The notes under the pieces were generated by a model that did no database searches, had not been told where the DNA came from, and worked only from the letters and a program-made list of their open reading frames with translations. Position numbers and translations under genes: made by a program. Shown one piece after another: positions 7,637-17,843 of a DNA stretch of 33,287 nt. Origin of the DNA: Candidatus Planktophila sp. Its GTDB lineage: Bacteria > Actinomycetota > Actinomycetes > Nanopelagicales > Nanopelagicaceae. Location of the stretch: NCBI GenBank assembly GCA_013205535.1, contig JABMMN010000043.1:1-33287 (forward strand), written 5' to 3'. Numbering within the stretch: the first letter of the stretch is position 1; each line of letters begins with the position of its first letter.

Positions 7637-8845
7637 GTGATTCGCGATAAACTCACGCCTCTTATGCAAAAGAATAACGAAAACGAGAAGTTTACCGGCT
7701 TGATTCTTCTGAGCGGGATAGATGCACCTGGAATAACCGAATCCCTATTTGCCACTTTGGCACCATTCTCGATAATAGTCCTAGATATTGAACAAGTCGT
7801 GATTACAAATCGTTTGATTCTTACAGTGCTAGTAACACTCAATCCCGTACATCAAAAGGCTATCGAAGAAGATCTTGCACAGTGTGCAGAAAGTTTAGAT
7901 GTGGATATTGCAACTCTATTTACAACTTCAACAATCGAGAGTATAGGATCGAAAAGTAACCTACTTCATGTAATCATTTTGAGCGATAAACTTCTACCCT
8001 CGACTGTCAGCGCTTTAGCATCAGTAATCTCAGGTTTAGGCGCGAATATCGAACGCATAACACGCCCGGCATCGAATCCCATTACTGTGATTGAATTCAT
8101 CGTCTCTGGAATTAGTCAAAAGAGCCTCACCTCTTCTCTTTCATCTCTGGCACCTTTGCATTCAATCGATATTGCGGTTCATAAAAGTGGCGCTATGCGT
8201 TTTGCGAGGAAGCTAGTTCAACTTGATGTCGATTCAACCCTCATAACTCAGGAAGTCATTGATCTATTGGCTGCGAAGGCAGGCGTATTTGAAGAGGTAC
8301 AGAAGATAACCAATGCAGCCATGCGTGGTGAGATCGATTTTGAGCAATCACTACGCAGAAGAGTTTGCCTGCTTAAGGGCCTTCCACAATCCGCCATTGC
8401 ACAGGTACAGGATGAGTTGATCCTTACGCCAGGGGCTCAAAACCTTATCGAAACGCTGCATGGTCTTGGACACTCAATAAGTGTTGTCTCTGGAGGATTT
8501 ATCGACGTCATTGAACCCTTGATTTCACGACTCGGAATCCTTCATTTTCGCGCAAATAAACTCGAGATACAGGATGGGCTTCTTACAGGAGAGATACAAG
8601 GCGCAGTGATCGATCGAGCTGCAAAGGCACAAGCGCTCCGAGAGTTCGCCGCTCTGGAATCGATATCCATGGAACACACGGTTGCCATAGGAGATGGGGC
8701 AAATGACTTGGACATGATTGCGGCGGCGGGATTTGGTATTGCATTCAATGCAAAACCAGCCGTAAGGAATGCCGCTGATAGCAGTGTTAGTTCGCCTTAT
8801 CTGGACTCTGTTCTATATTTACTTGGTATCACTCCCGAGCAATAG
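7637..8845 (+). CDS. serB: phosphoserine phosphatase with N-terminal ACT-like domains
   Basis: ACT-like N-terminal half; HAD motif LDVDSTLI, VVSGGF, and GDGANDLDMI. ORF starts at GTG 7637; ATG 7664 is an alternative start. Confidence 0.92.
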   Translation: MIRDKLTPLMQKNNENEKFTGLILLSGIDAPGITESLFATLAPFSIIVLDIEQVVITNRLILTVLVTLNPVHQKAIEEDLAQCAESLDVDIATLFTTSTIESIGSKSNLLHVIILSDKLLPSTVSALASVISGLGANIERITRPASNPITVIEFIVSGISQKSLTSSLSSLAPLHSIDIAVHKSGAMRFARKLVQLDVDSTLITQEVIDLLAAKAGVFEEVQKITNAAMRGEIDFEQSLRRRVCLLKGLPQSAIAQVQDELILTPGAQNLIETLHGLGHSISVVSGGFIDVIEPLISRLGILHFRANKLEIQDGLLTGEIQGAVIDRAAKAQALREFAALESISMEHTVAIGDGANDLDMIAAAGFGIAFNAKPAVRNAADSSVSSPYLDSVLYLLGITPEQ

Positions 8846-8860
8846 TAAAACCTTTGAGAT

Positions 8861-9706
8861 TTACAACCGACATGCGTGAATATCGGTTACCAAAATTCCA
8901 CGCGCGCCAACTGCCCACAACTCATCCATCACACGATTAGTCTCTTTACGTAAGACCATTGCACGTACTGCCACCCAATCCGGTTTTTGTAAGGGTGAAA
9001 TCGTTGGTGATTCAAGTCCGGGTGTAATGACACATGCGGTTTCAAGATTTTTCTTCTCGATGTCGTAATCCAATAGGACATATCTGCGCGCAGTCACAAC
9101 TCCCTGTAAACGTCGAATCAAAACCTGCGTATCAGAGGGAATCTCGATACCCATTCGCGATATCAAAACCGCCTCACTTACTAAGATTGGTTCGCCAAAT
9201 ATTTCAAGGCCAGCTTGGCGCAGCGTGTTTCCAGTACTCACCACATCGGCTATAAGATCGGCCACTCCGAGACGCACGCTACTTTCAACCGCTCCGTCTA
9301 ATCTCACTACATCGGCCTTTATTGCATGCGAGTCAAGGTAGGAGGCGACTAATCCAGGGTATGCCGTTGCAACCCGTTTTCCTGAAATCTCTTTGAGCGA
9401 GTATTTCTGGGCCGCCGGGGCGGCAAAGCGAAATGTTGACGCTCCAAAATCAAGTGTGAGAAGTTCACTTGCCTTGGCACCAGAGTCAATCAGCAGGTCA
9501 CGGCCGGTAATGCCAGCCTCCAATTCGCCTGAACCCACGTAAATTGCGATATCGCGCGGCCGGAGATAGTAAAATTCGACATTGTTCTCACCATCAACCA
9601 ATACCAAATCGCGGCTATCACTACGCTGTTTGTAACCAGCCTCGATGAGTATCGCTATCGATGCCTCCGCCAATGAACCCTTGTTCGGAACGGCTACACG
9701 TAACAT
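8861..9706 (-). CDS. hisG: ATP phosphoribosyltransferase (long form)
   Basis: MLRVAVPNKGSLAEASIAILIEAGY, GITGRDLL, ADLIADVVSTGNTLRQAGL; C-terminal regulatory domain present. Confidence 0.95.
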   Translation of the reverse strand: MLRVAVPNKGSLAEASIAILIEAGYKQRSDSRDLVLVDGENNVEFYYLRPRDIAIYVGSGELEAGITGRDLLIDSGAKASELLTLDFGASTFRFAAPAAQKYSLKEISGKRVATAYPGLVASYLDSHAIKADVVRLDGAVESSVRLGVADLIADVVSTGNTLRQAGLEIFGEPILVSEAVLISRMGIEIPSDTQVLIRRLQGVVTARRYVLLDYDIEKKNLETACVITPGLESPTISPLQKPDWVAVRAMVLRKETNRVMDELWAVGARGILVTDIHACRL

Positions 9707-9721
9707 AAAACCTCGACTCCC

Positions 9722-9985
9722 TTAAAGATATCTGTAGATATCTGCTGGTTTCAATCCACGTGCCAGCATCAATGTCTGTATTCGGTAAATCAACTGGCTA
9801 ATCTCCTTGGCCAGTGCTTCATCCGATTCGTACTCCCCTGCCAGCCAAACCTCCCCGGCCTCTTCCAAGATCTTCTTACCGATCTCATGAATACCCGCAT
9901 CTACTGCGGCTACTGTTCCAGAGCCCTCCTCGCGTTGGGAAAACTTCTGCGAGAGTTCACTCCAAAGGGTGTCAAAGCTTTTCAT
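9722..9985 (-). CDS. hisE: phosphoribosyl-ATP pyrophosphatase
   Basis: Short all-alpha protein with [17 protein letters not shown] metal-binding helix, immediately upstream of hisG. Confidence 0.93.
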   Translation of the reverse strand: MKSFDTLWSELSQKFSQREEGSGTVAAVDAGIHEIGKKILEEAGEVWLAGEYESDEALAKEISQLIYRIQTLMLARGLKPADIYRYL

Positions 9986-9991
9986 AAGCCA

Positions 9992-9997
9992 ATTTTA
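9992..9997 (-). promoter_or_regulatory. candidate -10 TAAAAT, 6 nt from the hisE ATG (leaderless)
   Basis: Minus strand reads TAAAAT-tggctt-ATG; intergenic region between rpe and hisE. Confidence 0.6.
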
Positions 9998-10064
9998 CTA
10001 CGAAGCCCAAGCATCGGGTGTGCAATTGATGAACTGCGCGATAGAGCCAAAGCGATATCTAGCC

Positions 10065-10727
10065 TCAACTGACTGAATGTGCCAAATTACGAAGTAAGGC
10101 GATCATTGAAGCTGGATCTTCGGCCCTAAAAACGGCACTACCGGCCACGAAGACGTCAGCGCCAGCCTCGGCCGCCTCACAAATGGTCTCTGGTGAGACT
10201 CCTCCATCGACTTGCAGCCAGATATCTCGCTCACCGATCATCGCTCGCGTCTTTCTCACCTTCTCCATCATTTCGTGCATAAATTTTTGGCCACCAAAGC
10301 CTGGTTCAACGGTCATAATTAAAAACATATCAACCTCATTTACAAAGCCTGCAGCATCCTCTATTGCGGTTCCAGGTTTAAGCGCTAATCCTGCTCGGGC
10401 ACCTGCACGACGTATCGCACGCAAAGTTCCCGGAATATCCCTTGTCGCCTCTGCATGGATTGTTACGCTCTCACAACCAAGCTCTGCATATGCAGGAGCG
10501 ATTTGATCGACATCGGCAACCATCAGATGAGCATCGATTCCGATCGGACAGGCTTTGATAATCGCAGATGCGGCTTGAAAATCAAAAGTAAAATTTGGAA
10601 CGAAGATATTATCCATCACATCTAAATGAATCAAATCAGATTGGGATGCGATACGTGCAATCTCTGCATTAATCTGGGTTAGATCTGCATTAAGAATGCT
10701 AGGCGTTATACGTATGTGCGAGGCCAT
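10065..10727 (-). CDS. rpe: ribulose-phosphate 3-epimerase
   Basis: ITPSILNADLTQINAE, LIHLDVMDNIFVPNFTF, MTVEPGFGGQKF, LQVDGGVSPET. Confidence 0.96.
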   Translation of the reverse strand: MASHIRITPSILNADLTQINAEIARIASQSDLIHLDVMDNIFVPNFTFDFQAASAIIKACPIGIDAHLMVADVDQIAPAYAELGCESVTIHAEATRDIPGTLRAIRRAGARAGLALKPGTAIEDAAGFVNEVDMFLIMTVEPGFGGQKFMHEMMEKVRKTRAMIGERDIWLQVDGGVSPETICEAAEAGADVFVAGSAVFRAEDPASMIALLRNLAHSVS

Positions 10728-10733
10728 AAGGAG

Positions 10734-10739
10734 ATTCTA
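10734..10739 (-). promoter_or_regulatory. candidate -10 TAGAAT, 6 nt from the rpe ATG, overlapping the rsmB stop codon
   Basis: Minus strand reads TAGAAT-ctcctt-ATG. Confidence 0.5.
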
Positions 10740-12131
10740 ACTTTTTCTTCGATAGACGGCTAAAAACATCGCATCTGTTCCATGTCTGTGTGTCCAGAGT
10801 GCCATCGCTCCGTTACGTGTTGCCTGCGCTAACCCCGCAGGTAGATACGGAGAGACATCCACGAGCTCCATCTGAGGATACTTCTTCGCGATATCGCTCA
10901 TTTGTACCGTTGTCTCAGCTAAATGCGGTGAGCATGTTGCAAAGCCTAGAATGCCCTCGATAGAAAGAGCACTAATAGCGGCATCAATGAGTTCGCGTGC
11001 AAGATGGGTAAGTTCTCGCAGATCCGCCGGAGTCCTGCGCCAACGAACCTCAGGTCGCCGTCGTAGCGCCCCTAAGCCAGTACAGGGCGCATCAATGAGA
11101 ATCGCATCAAAACTCTCACCAAGCTGGGCAATATCTCGTCCATCACCAGTAAGAACACGGGCACCATGCACGACACGACGGACTAAATCTGCGCGAGGAG
11201 TTGAAAGTTCATTTGCGGTGAAAGTGATGTCGCGCTGTGCTGCTATTGATGAGAGCAAAGCCGCCTTTCCCCCTGGGCCGGCACAAAGATCTAGCCAAGA
11301 GCTACCTTTTGCCATGGAAGCAAAGACCGTTGCAACAAGTTGTGAGCCCTCATCTTGAACCCCGGCTAATCGATGGCGAATGAGATCAAGAGAGCCCGGA
11401 TTGCCTTTCAATCTCGCCCCAAACTCTGAGTAAAGCGTAGGTTCGGCGCCTAAAGCGATCAAATCCTCTCTCGTTGAATACCCTGGCCATGACACCAAAG
11501 TTGGCAGTGCAGGAACATTATTAATAGCCAGCGAGGCCTCAACTTGATCCCAGTCTTTGAGTAAATCATAGTAGGCAGAGACTATCCATTGTGGATGTGA
11601 GTACTGGATTGAAAATCGCTCGAGAGGATCCTTTATTTGGATGAGAGGGGCAAACCAATCATCTATAGATCTACGAGTAACGTTGCGAAGAAGTGCATTG
11701 ACGAAGCTAGCTTTTGATTCACCAATGCGCTTTCGGGCTACTTCCACCGTTGCAGCGACCGCTGCATAATCAGGGATTCGCATCTCGTGAATCTGATGTA
11801 CACCCAGGCGCGCAATATCGATAATTTCCGGATCAACCTCACCCCAGTTGCGATCACTTACCTGCGCCAGTATCCAATCATGCTTGCCCTGCATCCGAAG
11901 AGTTCCGTAGACCAATTCTGTGACTAGATTTCGATCGCGCTCGGATAATGTTCCAGATGCCAAAGCCTGTGGCAATAAAAGATTTGAATAGCCGTTGTTG
12001 CGATTAACCTCAGTGATGACATCAAATGCCAATAAACGAGAAGCATCTGGTTTTGGAGATTTAAAACTATCTCTTCGGGGCTTAACCAAAAAAAGCCCCT
12101 GATGATAAACGCGCTCCTCGAGCCCATTCAC
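10737..12131 (-). CDS. rsmB: 16S rRNA m5C967 methyltransferase RsmB/Sun family (with NusB-like N-terminal domain)
   Basis: NusB-like N-terminal region; LDLCAGPGGKAALLSS, IDAPCTGLGALRRRPEVRW, ATCSPH. Start uncertain: the ORF-track start overlaps fmt by 50 nt; a TTG at about 12088 is an alternative. Confidence 0.92.
   Translation of the reverse strand: MNGLEERVYHQGLFLVKPRRDSFKSPKPDASRLLAFDVITEVNRNNGYSNLLLPQALASGTLSERDRNLVTELVYGTLRMQGKHDWILAQVSDRNWGEVDPEIIDIARLGVHQIHEMRIPDYAAVAATVEVARKRIGESKASFVNALLRNVTRRSIDDWFAPLIQIKDPLERFSIQYSHPQWIVSAYYDLLKDWDQVEASLAINNVPALPTLVSWPGYSTREDLIALGAEPTLYSEFGARLKGNPGSLDLIRHRLAGVQDEGSQLVATVFASMAKGSSWLDLCAGPGGKAALLSSIAAQRDITFTANELSTPRADLVRRVVHGARVLTGDGRDIAQLGESFDAILIDAPCTGLGALRRRPEVRWRRTPADLRELTHLARELIDAAISALSIEGILGFATCSPHLAETTVQMSDIAKKYPQMELVDVSPYLPAGLAQATRNGAMALWTHRHGTDAMFLAVYRRKS
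12077..12099 (-). promoter_or_regulatory. hairpin spanning the fmt stop / possible rsmB start
   Basis: Minus strand GGGGCTT-TTTTTGGTT-AAGCCCC, 7-bp perfect stem; contains the fmt TAA and a T7 run. Confidence 0.5.
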
Positions 12132-12987
12132 TACCCGCCATCTCTTTCTTACCAGCCGATATCACAGATAAAAGTGAGATAGCACTGTGATCGTGGCAAC
12201 CCACGACGGGGATACCATCAATAATTGACAACTCTCCTGATGATAAATGCGCCATTACAACCTTGGCACGAGTGATCTTAAAGATTGAATTATTCCAAGT
12301 TGTCCAAGCTCCCGGAAAGGGATAGAAAGCAGCGATTTTTCGAGCCACAATATGTGCATCCTGATCCCAATTGATCTCGGCCTCCATTTTTGAGATCTTA
12401 TGCGCTAAAGAAGAGTTACCTATTTGCGCAGTTGGCGCAAGACCAGATGCCATTGCGACAAGGGCCTGCTCAACTACTTGTGGACCCAGCTTGGCTAGTT
12501 CATCCATCAACTCAGAGCTTCGCCATTGTGGATCGATCATCAACTGTGAGTGGGCATAGATCGGACCCGTGTCCATCCCCTTGTCCAAGGCAAAGACAGT
12601 CACTCCCGTTACCTTCTCGCCATTTTCGATCGCTCGCTGAACGGGAGCCGCCCCCCGATAGGCGGGTAGCAGAGAGAAGTGCAGATTGAGAAAGCCATAT
12701 CGGGGTAGATCTAGAATCTCCTGAGGCAACAAAACTCCGTAACCTATCGTCACGACACAATCTAAATCCTCGACACTGCCTCTGAAATCATTAGCGGAGA
12801 CTGGTTTGAGTAGTTCAATCTTTTGATCTCGCGCCCAGTGCGAAACTGGAGTAGATGAGAGCCCCCGTCCCCGACCTGCAAGCTGATCAGGTTTAGTAAA
12901 TACACGAATGAGCTCGTATCGAGATTCTAGTAACCAATTGAGCGTTGGTAGGGCGACATCTGGAGTGGCTGCAACCCCCAAACGCAC
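12082..12987 (-). CDS. fmt: methionyl-tRNA formyltransferase
   Basis: MRLGVAATPDVALPTLNWLL, LNLHFSLLPAYRGAAPVQRAI, TGVTVFALDKGMDTGPI. GTG start overlapping the def stop by 1 nt. Confidence 0.95.
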   Translation of the reverse strand: MRLGVAATPDVALPTLNWLLESRYELIRVFTKPDQLAGRGRGLSSTPVSHWARDQKIELLKPVSANDFRGSVEDLDCVVTIGYGVLLPQEILDLPRYGFLNLHFSLLPAYRGAAPVQRAIENGEKVTGVTVFALDKGMDTGPIYAHSQLMIDPQWRSSELMDELAKLGPQVVEQALVAMASGLAPTAQIGNSSLAHKISKMEAEINWDQDAHIVARKIAAFYPFPGAWTTWNNSIFKITRAKVVMAHLSSGELSIIDGIPVVGCHDHSAISLLSVISAGKKEMAGSEWARGARLSSGAFFG

Positions 12988-13538
12988 TAGCTGTTCCCTC
13001 CAAAAATACTGTGCGGTGATTCTTTGATGGTGATCTTATTCTGTGATGTATTGAACCAATCAGATTCTCTGATCTGTTTCATCGCTAATTTACGATCATC
13101 TGGGCTCATTCGTTCTATGAATAGAACACCATCTAGATGATCTGTCTCGTGTTGAATGGCCCGAGCAAGTAATTGCGTTCCTTCAACTTCAATAGGTTCA
13201 CCGAACATATTAAAACCACGAGCAAGTGCACGAAATGCGCGAGGTGTGGGAAAACTCAGATCGGGAAAGGAGAGACAACCTTCATCGTCGATTTCAATCT
13301 CATCCGATAGGACAAGAGAGGGGTTGATGAGATGACCCAAAATATCATCGACATGCCAGACAAATGCCCGCAGAGGAACCCCGATTTGAGGGGCGGCTAA
13401 CCCGGCTCCTGGAGCATTCAGCATGGTCTGCGTCAGATCGGAGATCAACGTACGAATCTCTTTATCGAAGTTAATGACGGGTGCTGCAGGCGTAATCAGA
13501 ACTGGATCACCAAAATGACGAATCTCTTGCACACTCAT
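12987..13538 (-). CDS. def: peptide deformylase
   Basis: GAGLAAPQIGV, EGCLSFP, QHETDHLDGVLF. Confidence 0.96.
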   Translation of the reverse strand: MSVQEIRHFGDPVLITPAAPVINFDKEIRTLISDLTQTMLNAPGAGLAAPQIGVPLRAFVWHVDDILGHLINPSLVLSDEIEIDDEGCLSFPDLSFPTPRAFRALARGFNMFGEPIEVEGTQLLARAIQHETDHLDGVLFIERMSPDDRKLAMKQIRESDWFNTSQNKITIKESPHSIFGGNS

Positions 13539-13544
13539 TGGTTC

Positions 13545-13550
13545 ATACTA
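13545..13550 (-). promoter_or_regulatory. candidate -10 TAGTAT, 6 nt from the def ATG (leaderless)
   Basis: Minus strand reads TAGTAT-gaacca-ATG in the priA-def gap. Confidence 0.55.
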
Positions 13551-13558
13551 TCAAAGGC

Positions 13559-15445
13559 TTAGAGTGAATATGGATTTATTCTTATTGATAGGTACTCCTT
13601 CTTGGCAATACTACGCCTGCGAGCCAATTCATGTAAGAACGTAGTGACAGAATTTGTATCCTGAGTATGGCAATACATCACGAGTTTTGCCTGGGAAAGC
13701 GCGATCTCAATTGGGCCATATATTTTCACAGATGCAGCAAGACGTTTATCACTAATCGCTTTACGAATTCCTGCAGTTAAAATTGAAAACTCACCTACCG
13801 GGCCGGTGATAACGAAACTAGTAACTGTCGGTGGCAAAGAGATCTCTACGCGCTCTGCTAGTTCACTTCGAATCATTGCACCAGGATTCCATCTGATAAG
13901 TGAGGAGACAATAGGGTGGGACTGCTCGATACAAAGAAGCGCTATCCCTTTTGGATGAAGACTTGCACTCGTCTCAAAGAACAACTCCCGAGCCCGCTCT
14001 TGTGCTCGAAGATCTGGATGAGAGAAAAAACGTAAACCCTCTAGAACAACGACTGCGGCATAGCCTCCCTCTACCTGCGGAGTAGCTCCGGGTGTTGAAA
14101 GAACGAGAGCGGGTGGTGTCGGCTCAATGCGAGTTTTTATTACATCACCAAAGGAGAGAATGAGGGGATAACCTGTGAAAGCTCGCGATATCTCCTCCGC
14201 TGCGCGCTCTATACCCCTACCCGCAAGATACTGCTTCCTCCTTTTGCAGTATGTACAAGACCAATCGGGATAACTTGAATTACAGATCATGCAGGATGGA
14301 GCAGCTCCTCTAGAACTTACAATCAGAGGAACACCACAGGAACAAATCGCAAGATTTCTACAATGTGCACATAAGAGTGCATTGCCATATCCCTTACGAG
14401 GTGCGAGAAATAGGACTGGCCCTTTTACCAGTGCCTTACGTATATCTGAGAATATTTTCCCAGGTAACAAAGCTCCATCATCGGATGAAAATGACTTAAT
14501 ATTTAAGCGATGCGAGTGATTTACATAGCTCAACCGCTTGCTATCAATCAGGACTGAAAGCTCAAGACTGGGAACATAACCAGTAAATATGAGATCGATA
14601 CTCTCTAAGCTGCGTCGCATACTAACAACATCTCGTACATTCCATCCAGGACTTCTTTTTTCATAGTGCTCATGGGAGCTCTCCTTGAAAACCAATATCG
14701 TAGAAAGATCTGGAACTGGAGTAAAAACTGCTCCACGCGCACCGATCACAATCGTTTTTTTGATTCTCATGGCACGTAGGTAATTTTCATAGCGAATAGC
14801 ACGCGATTGTGAACTATCCAGGCGAATAAAGGGAAGATCTCTCTCCTCTAAATCCGTACAAATAGCATCTATATCAGACTCATCCGGGGCGATAATTAGA
14901 ACTGATCCACTCCGAACCGCGCGAGATGCTAGCGCTCCTAATTGGACAGGGGCCGGGATAACTGGGTCAAAAGCGATGAAGGAGTGAATTCCTCGAGTTT
15001 TCCTGGCAGATTCAACCTGCTGGAGTTCATCAAACTCCTTCTTGTCAACACTCGCTACCCTTGATGGGATAGCCGCCTTAGCGATATCGAAAGGATTGGC
15101 TATCCAGCGCTGCGCTACGAGTTCTAAGAGTTTTAATGAGGCTCTGGTTGCTACTGTATGAACAGAAATAACTTTAGTGATTGCCTTTATTACTCCGCTA
15201 ATCGCAGATTTCTCTATCCGCTCAAGAATTATTGCCTCTACCTCGCGACCATTAAATGGTACCTGTACCCTGACACCGACTTTAGATATCTCTGAAAGCT
15301 CTTGTGGGACGTAATAGTCGTAAGGTTGATCAAGATGAAAAACCCCAGTGTCTACCCAAACTCGGGCTACTGGTTGATTAAGGGCTGGCTGTGTGCTCCG
15401 GGCGATTGTTTGCGCCCTTAAGCGCAGGCGACCGGACGTAGCCAT
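13559..15445 (-). CDS. priA: PriA-like primosomal protein N' lacking canonical helicase motifs
   Basis: N-terminal VARVWVDTGVFHLDQPYDYYVP, GVRVQVPFNGREVEAIIL; zinc region CAHCRNLAICSCG...CMICNSSYPDWSCTYC; no GxTGSGKT P-loop or DEEH. Confidence 0.88.
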   Translation of the reverse strand: MATSGRLRLRAQTIARSTQPALNQPVARVWVDTGVFHLDQPYDYYVPQELSEISKVGVRVQVPFNGREVEAIILERIEKSAISGVIKAITKVISVHTVATRASLKLLELVAQRWIANPFDIAKAAIPSRVASVDKKEFDELQQVESARKTRGIHSFIAFDPVIPAPVQLGALASRAVRSGSVLIIAPDESDIDAICTDLEERDLPFIRLDSSQSRAIRYENYLRAMRIKKTIVIGARGAVFTPVPDLSTILVFKESSHEHYEKRSPGWNVRDVVSMRRSLESIDLIFTGYVPSLELSVLIDSKRLSYVNHSHRLNIKSFSSDDGALLPGKIFSDIRKALVKGPVLFLAPRKGYGNALLCAHCRNLAICSCGVPLIVSSRGAAPSCMICNSSYPDWSCTYCKRRKQYLAGRGIERAAEEISRAFTGYPLILSFGDVIKTRIEPTPPALVLSTPGATPQVEGGYAAVVVLEGLRFFSHPDLRAQERARELFFETSASLHPKGIALLCIEQSHPIVSSLIRWNPGAMIRSELAERVEISLPPTVTSFVITGPVGEFSILTAGIRKAISDKRLAASVKIYGPIEIALSQAKLVMYCHTQDTNSVTTFLHELARRRSIAKKEYLSIRINPYSL

Positions 15446-15448
15446 CTC

Positions 15449-16639
15449 TTACTTAATTGCGCGTGCGAGGGCATCAGCCCGATCTGTGCGTTCCCAGGCA
15501 AACTCTGGGAGTTCACGACCGAAATGCCCATACGCACTTGTGAGTTTGTATATTGGTCGCAAAAGGTTGAGATCTCGAATTATTGCCGCTGGACGAAGAT
15601 CAAACGTTGAGAGAACTGCGTCTTGAATTTTCGCAACTGGGATCTTTTCAGTGCCGAAGGTTTCGACAAAGAGCCCAACCGGTTGTGCCTTACCAATGGC
15701 ATAGGCAACCTGCACCTCGCATCTACGGGCTAAGCCGGCTGCAACAACGTTCTTTGCTACCCAACGCATCGCATACGCCGCTGATCTATCTACCTTTGAC
15801 GGATCCTTCCCACTGAAGGCTCCCCCACCGTGCCGGGCCATTCCTCCATAAGTATCGACGATGATCTTGCGCCCCGTTAGTCCTGCATCTCCCATGGGAC
15901 CGCCAATCACAAAACGGCCAGTTGGATTAATAAGAGTTTTAAGATCTTTTCGAGGTAGATCTATCGTTGAAATGATCGGATCTATGACAAACTCAATGAT
16001 CTCTGGTGTGAGCTTGGCTATAACATCAACATCACTTGAATGCTGACTCGAGATTACAACCGTATTGAGTGCAATAGCCCTATCTTGATCATATTCAATT
16101 GTGACTTGTGTCTTGCCATCGGGCCGAAGATAGCCCAACTGACCGGATTTACGCACCTTCGCTAATTGCTGGGCTAAAGCGTGAGCCAACCAGATCGGTA
16201 GTGGCATGAGCTCTTTTGTATCATCACATGCATACCCAAACATCAAACCTTGATCGCCAGCTCCTTGTAGATCCAATGGATCGCCACCGGATGCCACACG
16301 GTGTTCGTAGGCATCATCGACTCCCTGTGCAATATCTTGAGATTGGGCACCAATTGATATTGAGACACCACAACTGTTCCCATCAAAGCCTTTGTCTGAT
16401 GAGTCATATCCAATATTGAGTACCGTCTCTCGCACGATTGTGTTGACATCGGCATAACCATTGGTGGTTACCTCTCCGGCAACATGGACCTGACCAGTGG
16501 TTATCAAAGTTTCTACAGCTACACGACTCTTCGGATCTTGTGCCAAGAGAGAGTCGAGAACAGCATCGGAAATTGCATCTGCAATTTTATCTGGATGGCC
16601 TTCAGTCACGGATTCTGAGGTAAAGAGTCTTTTGGACAT
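15449..16639 (-). CDS. metK: S-adenosylmethionine synthetase
   Basis: [57 protein letters not shown]. Confidence 0.98.
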   Translation of the reverse strand: MSKRLFTSESVTEGHPDKIADAISDAVLDSLLAQDPKSRVAVETLITTGQVHVAGEVTTNGYADVNTIVRETVLNIGYDSSDKGFDGNSCGVSISIGAQSQDIAQGVDDAYEHRVASGGDPLDLQGAGDQGLMFGYACDDTKELMPLPIWLAHALAQQLAKVRKSGQLGYLRPDGKTQVTIEYDQDRAIALNTVVISSQHSSDVDVIAKLTPEIIEFVIDPIISTIDLPRKDLKTLINPTGRFVIGGPMGDAGLTGRKIIVDTYGGMARHGGGAFSGKDPSKVDRSAAYAMRWVAKNVVAAGLARRCEVQVAYAIGKAQPVGLFVETFGTEKIPVAKIQDAVLSTFDLRPAAIIRDLNLLRPIYKLTSAYGHFGRELPEFAWERTDRADALARAIK

Positions 16640-16643
16640 TATT

Positions 16644-17828
16644 TCAACCTAACTGCCTAAGGGCGTGATCAAGAAGTAGATGTGCGAGAGCGTCTTTGGA
16701 GACTTCCTTGAGCGCTATTTCCTCACCATTGCGTGTGATGATTGTACCCGATGTTGTGTCCTTTCCAAAGATTGCACCATCACTCACATCGTTGACATAG
16801 ATGACATCGAGGCCTTTTGATTTCAATTTCGCCTGGGCAGATGTGATGAGGTTGCTGGTTTCAGCGGCAAAGCCGATCATAATCTGTTGCGATTTCTTCC
16901 TTGATAGTTCGGCCAAAATGTCTGGATTTGGTTCGAGCTCTATTGTGGTGAAAATAGCCTTCTTTATTTTTTCGATAGTGCTTTGCGACGGTTTTGCATC
17001 GGCAACTGCGGCGCACATTATGAGGACATCACATGATTCAAACTCTTTCGCCAAAGCAAGATGCATCTGGGCTGCACTCTCCACGTGATGCACTGCTAAG
17101 GTATCTAAAGAGGATGTATCCATATTTGCTGCCACAAGTGTGACCTCTGCCCCACGCAAAACCGCCGCTGTGGCAAGTGCAGTGGCCTGTTTTCCCGATG
17201 AGCGATTTCCAATAAATCGAACGGGATCAATCGACTCGCGCGTGCCACCACCTGAGATAAGAATCCTCTTTCCTTGCAGATCTCTAAGATTTCCAGTTAA
17301 TTGATCGAATCGCTCAATAATCGAGGAGACCTGAGGGAATCTTCCTTGTCCAGAGTCGCTTCCAGTAAGGCGACCAATTTCGGGCTCCATAACAACGTAT
17401 CCCCTAGAACGCAGCGTTGCCACATTCGCAACGGTCGCGGCGTCATTCCACATCTGTGGATGCATCGCTGGAACGATCATTATTGGAACATTCGCAGCAA
17501 GAATAAGATTCGTCAGAAGGTCATCGGCGCGACCTGCGCTCATGCGCGCGATGAGATCTGCGGTTGCTGGAGCGATAAGAAAGAAATGAGCCCGTTGCGC
17601 CAACGAGATATGAGAAACCTCGTGACTGTTCTCCCAAACGTGTGTTGCAACTGGCCGGCCTGATAGCGCCTGCCAAGTGGCCGCTCCAACGAAGTTTAAT
17701 GAGGAGGGAGTGGGCACAACGGTTACTGCATAGCCACGATCTTGCAAACGCCGAAGCAAATCACAGGACTTGTATGCAGCAATTCCCGCCCCGACCCCGA
17801 GTACGACCTCACGAGCGATGGCGGACAT
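16644..17828 (-). CDS. coaBC: bifunctional phosphopantothenoylcysteine decarboxylase / phosphopantothenate-cysteine ligase
   Basis: [74 protein letters not shown] track begins at TTG 17834; ATG 17828 preferred. Confidence 0.95.
   Translation of the reverse strand: MSAIAREVVLGVGAGIAAYKSCDLLRRLQDRGYAVTVVPTPSSLNFVGAATWQALSGRPVATHVWENSHEVSHISLAQRAHFFLIAPATADLIARMSAGRADDLLTNLILAANVPIMIVPAMHPQMWNDAATVANVATLRSRGYVVMEPEIGRLTGSDSGQGRFPQVSSIIERFDQLTGNLRDLQGKRILISGGGTRESIDPVRFIGNRSSGKQATALATAAVLRGAEVTLVAANMDTSSLDTLAVHHVESAAQMHLALAKEFESCDVLIMCAAVADAKPSQSTIEKIKKAIFTTIELEPNPDILAELSRKKSQQIMIGFAAETSNLITSAQAKLKSKGLDVIYVNDVSDGAIFGKDTTSGTIITRNGEEIALKEVSKDALAHLLLDHALRQLG
16646..16651 (-). promoter_or_regulatory. 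candidate -10 TAGGTT, 6 nt from the metK ATG
   Basis: Minus strand reads TAGGTT-gaaata-ATG, within the coaBC 3' end; weak match. Confidence 0.35.
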
Positions 17829-17843
17829 AAGCAATAGAGCTCG

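Noticed and set aside
8846-8870. Possible terminator between serB and hisG (GTAAA...TTTAC)
   Set aside because: Only a short AT-rich 5-bp stem without a T tract; too weak to call.
10951-11358. 135-aa ORF antisense to rsmB (also 7249-7650, 10183-10506, 18179-18508, 20089-20505, 27763-28134, 31981-32361)
   Set aside because: All lie opposite conserved genes, with biased compositions and no family motifs.
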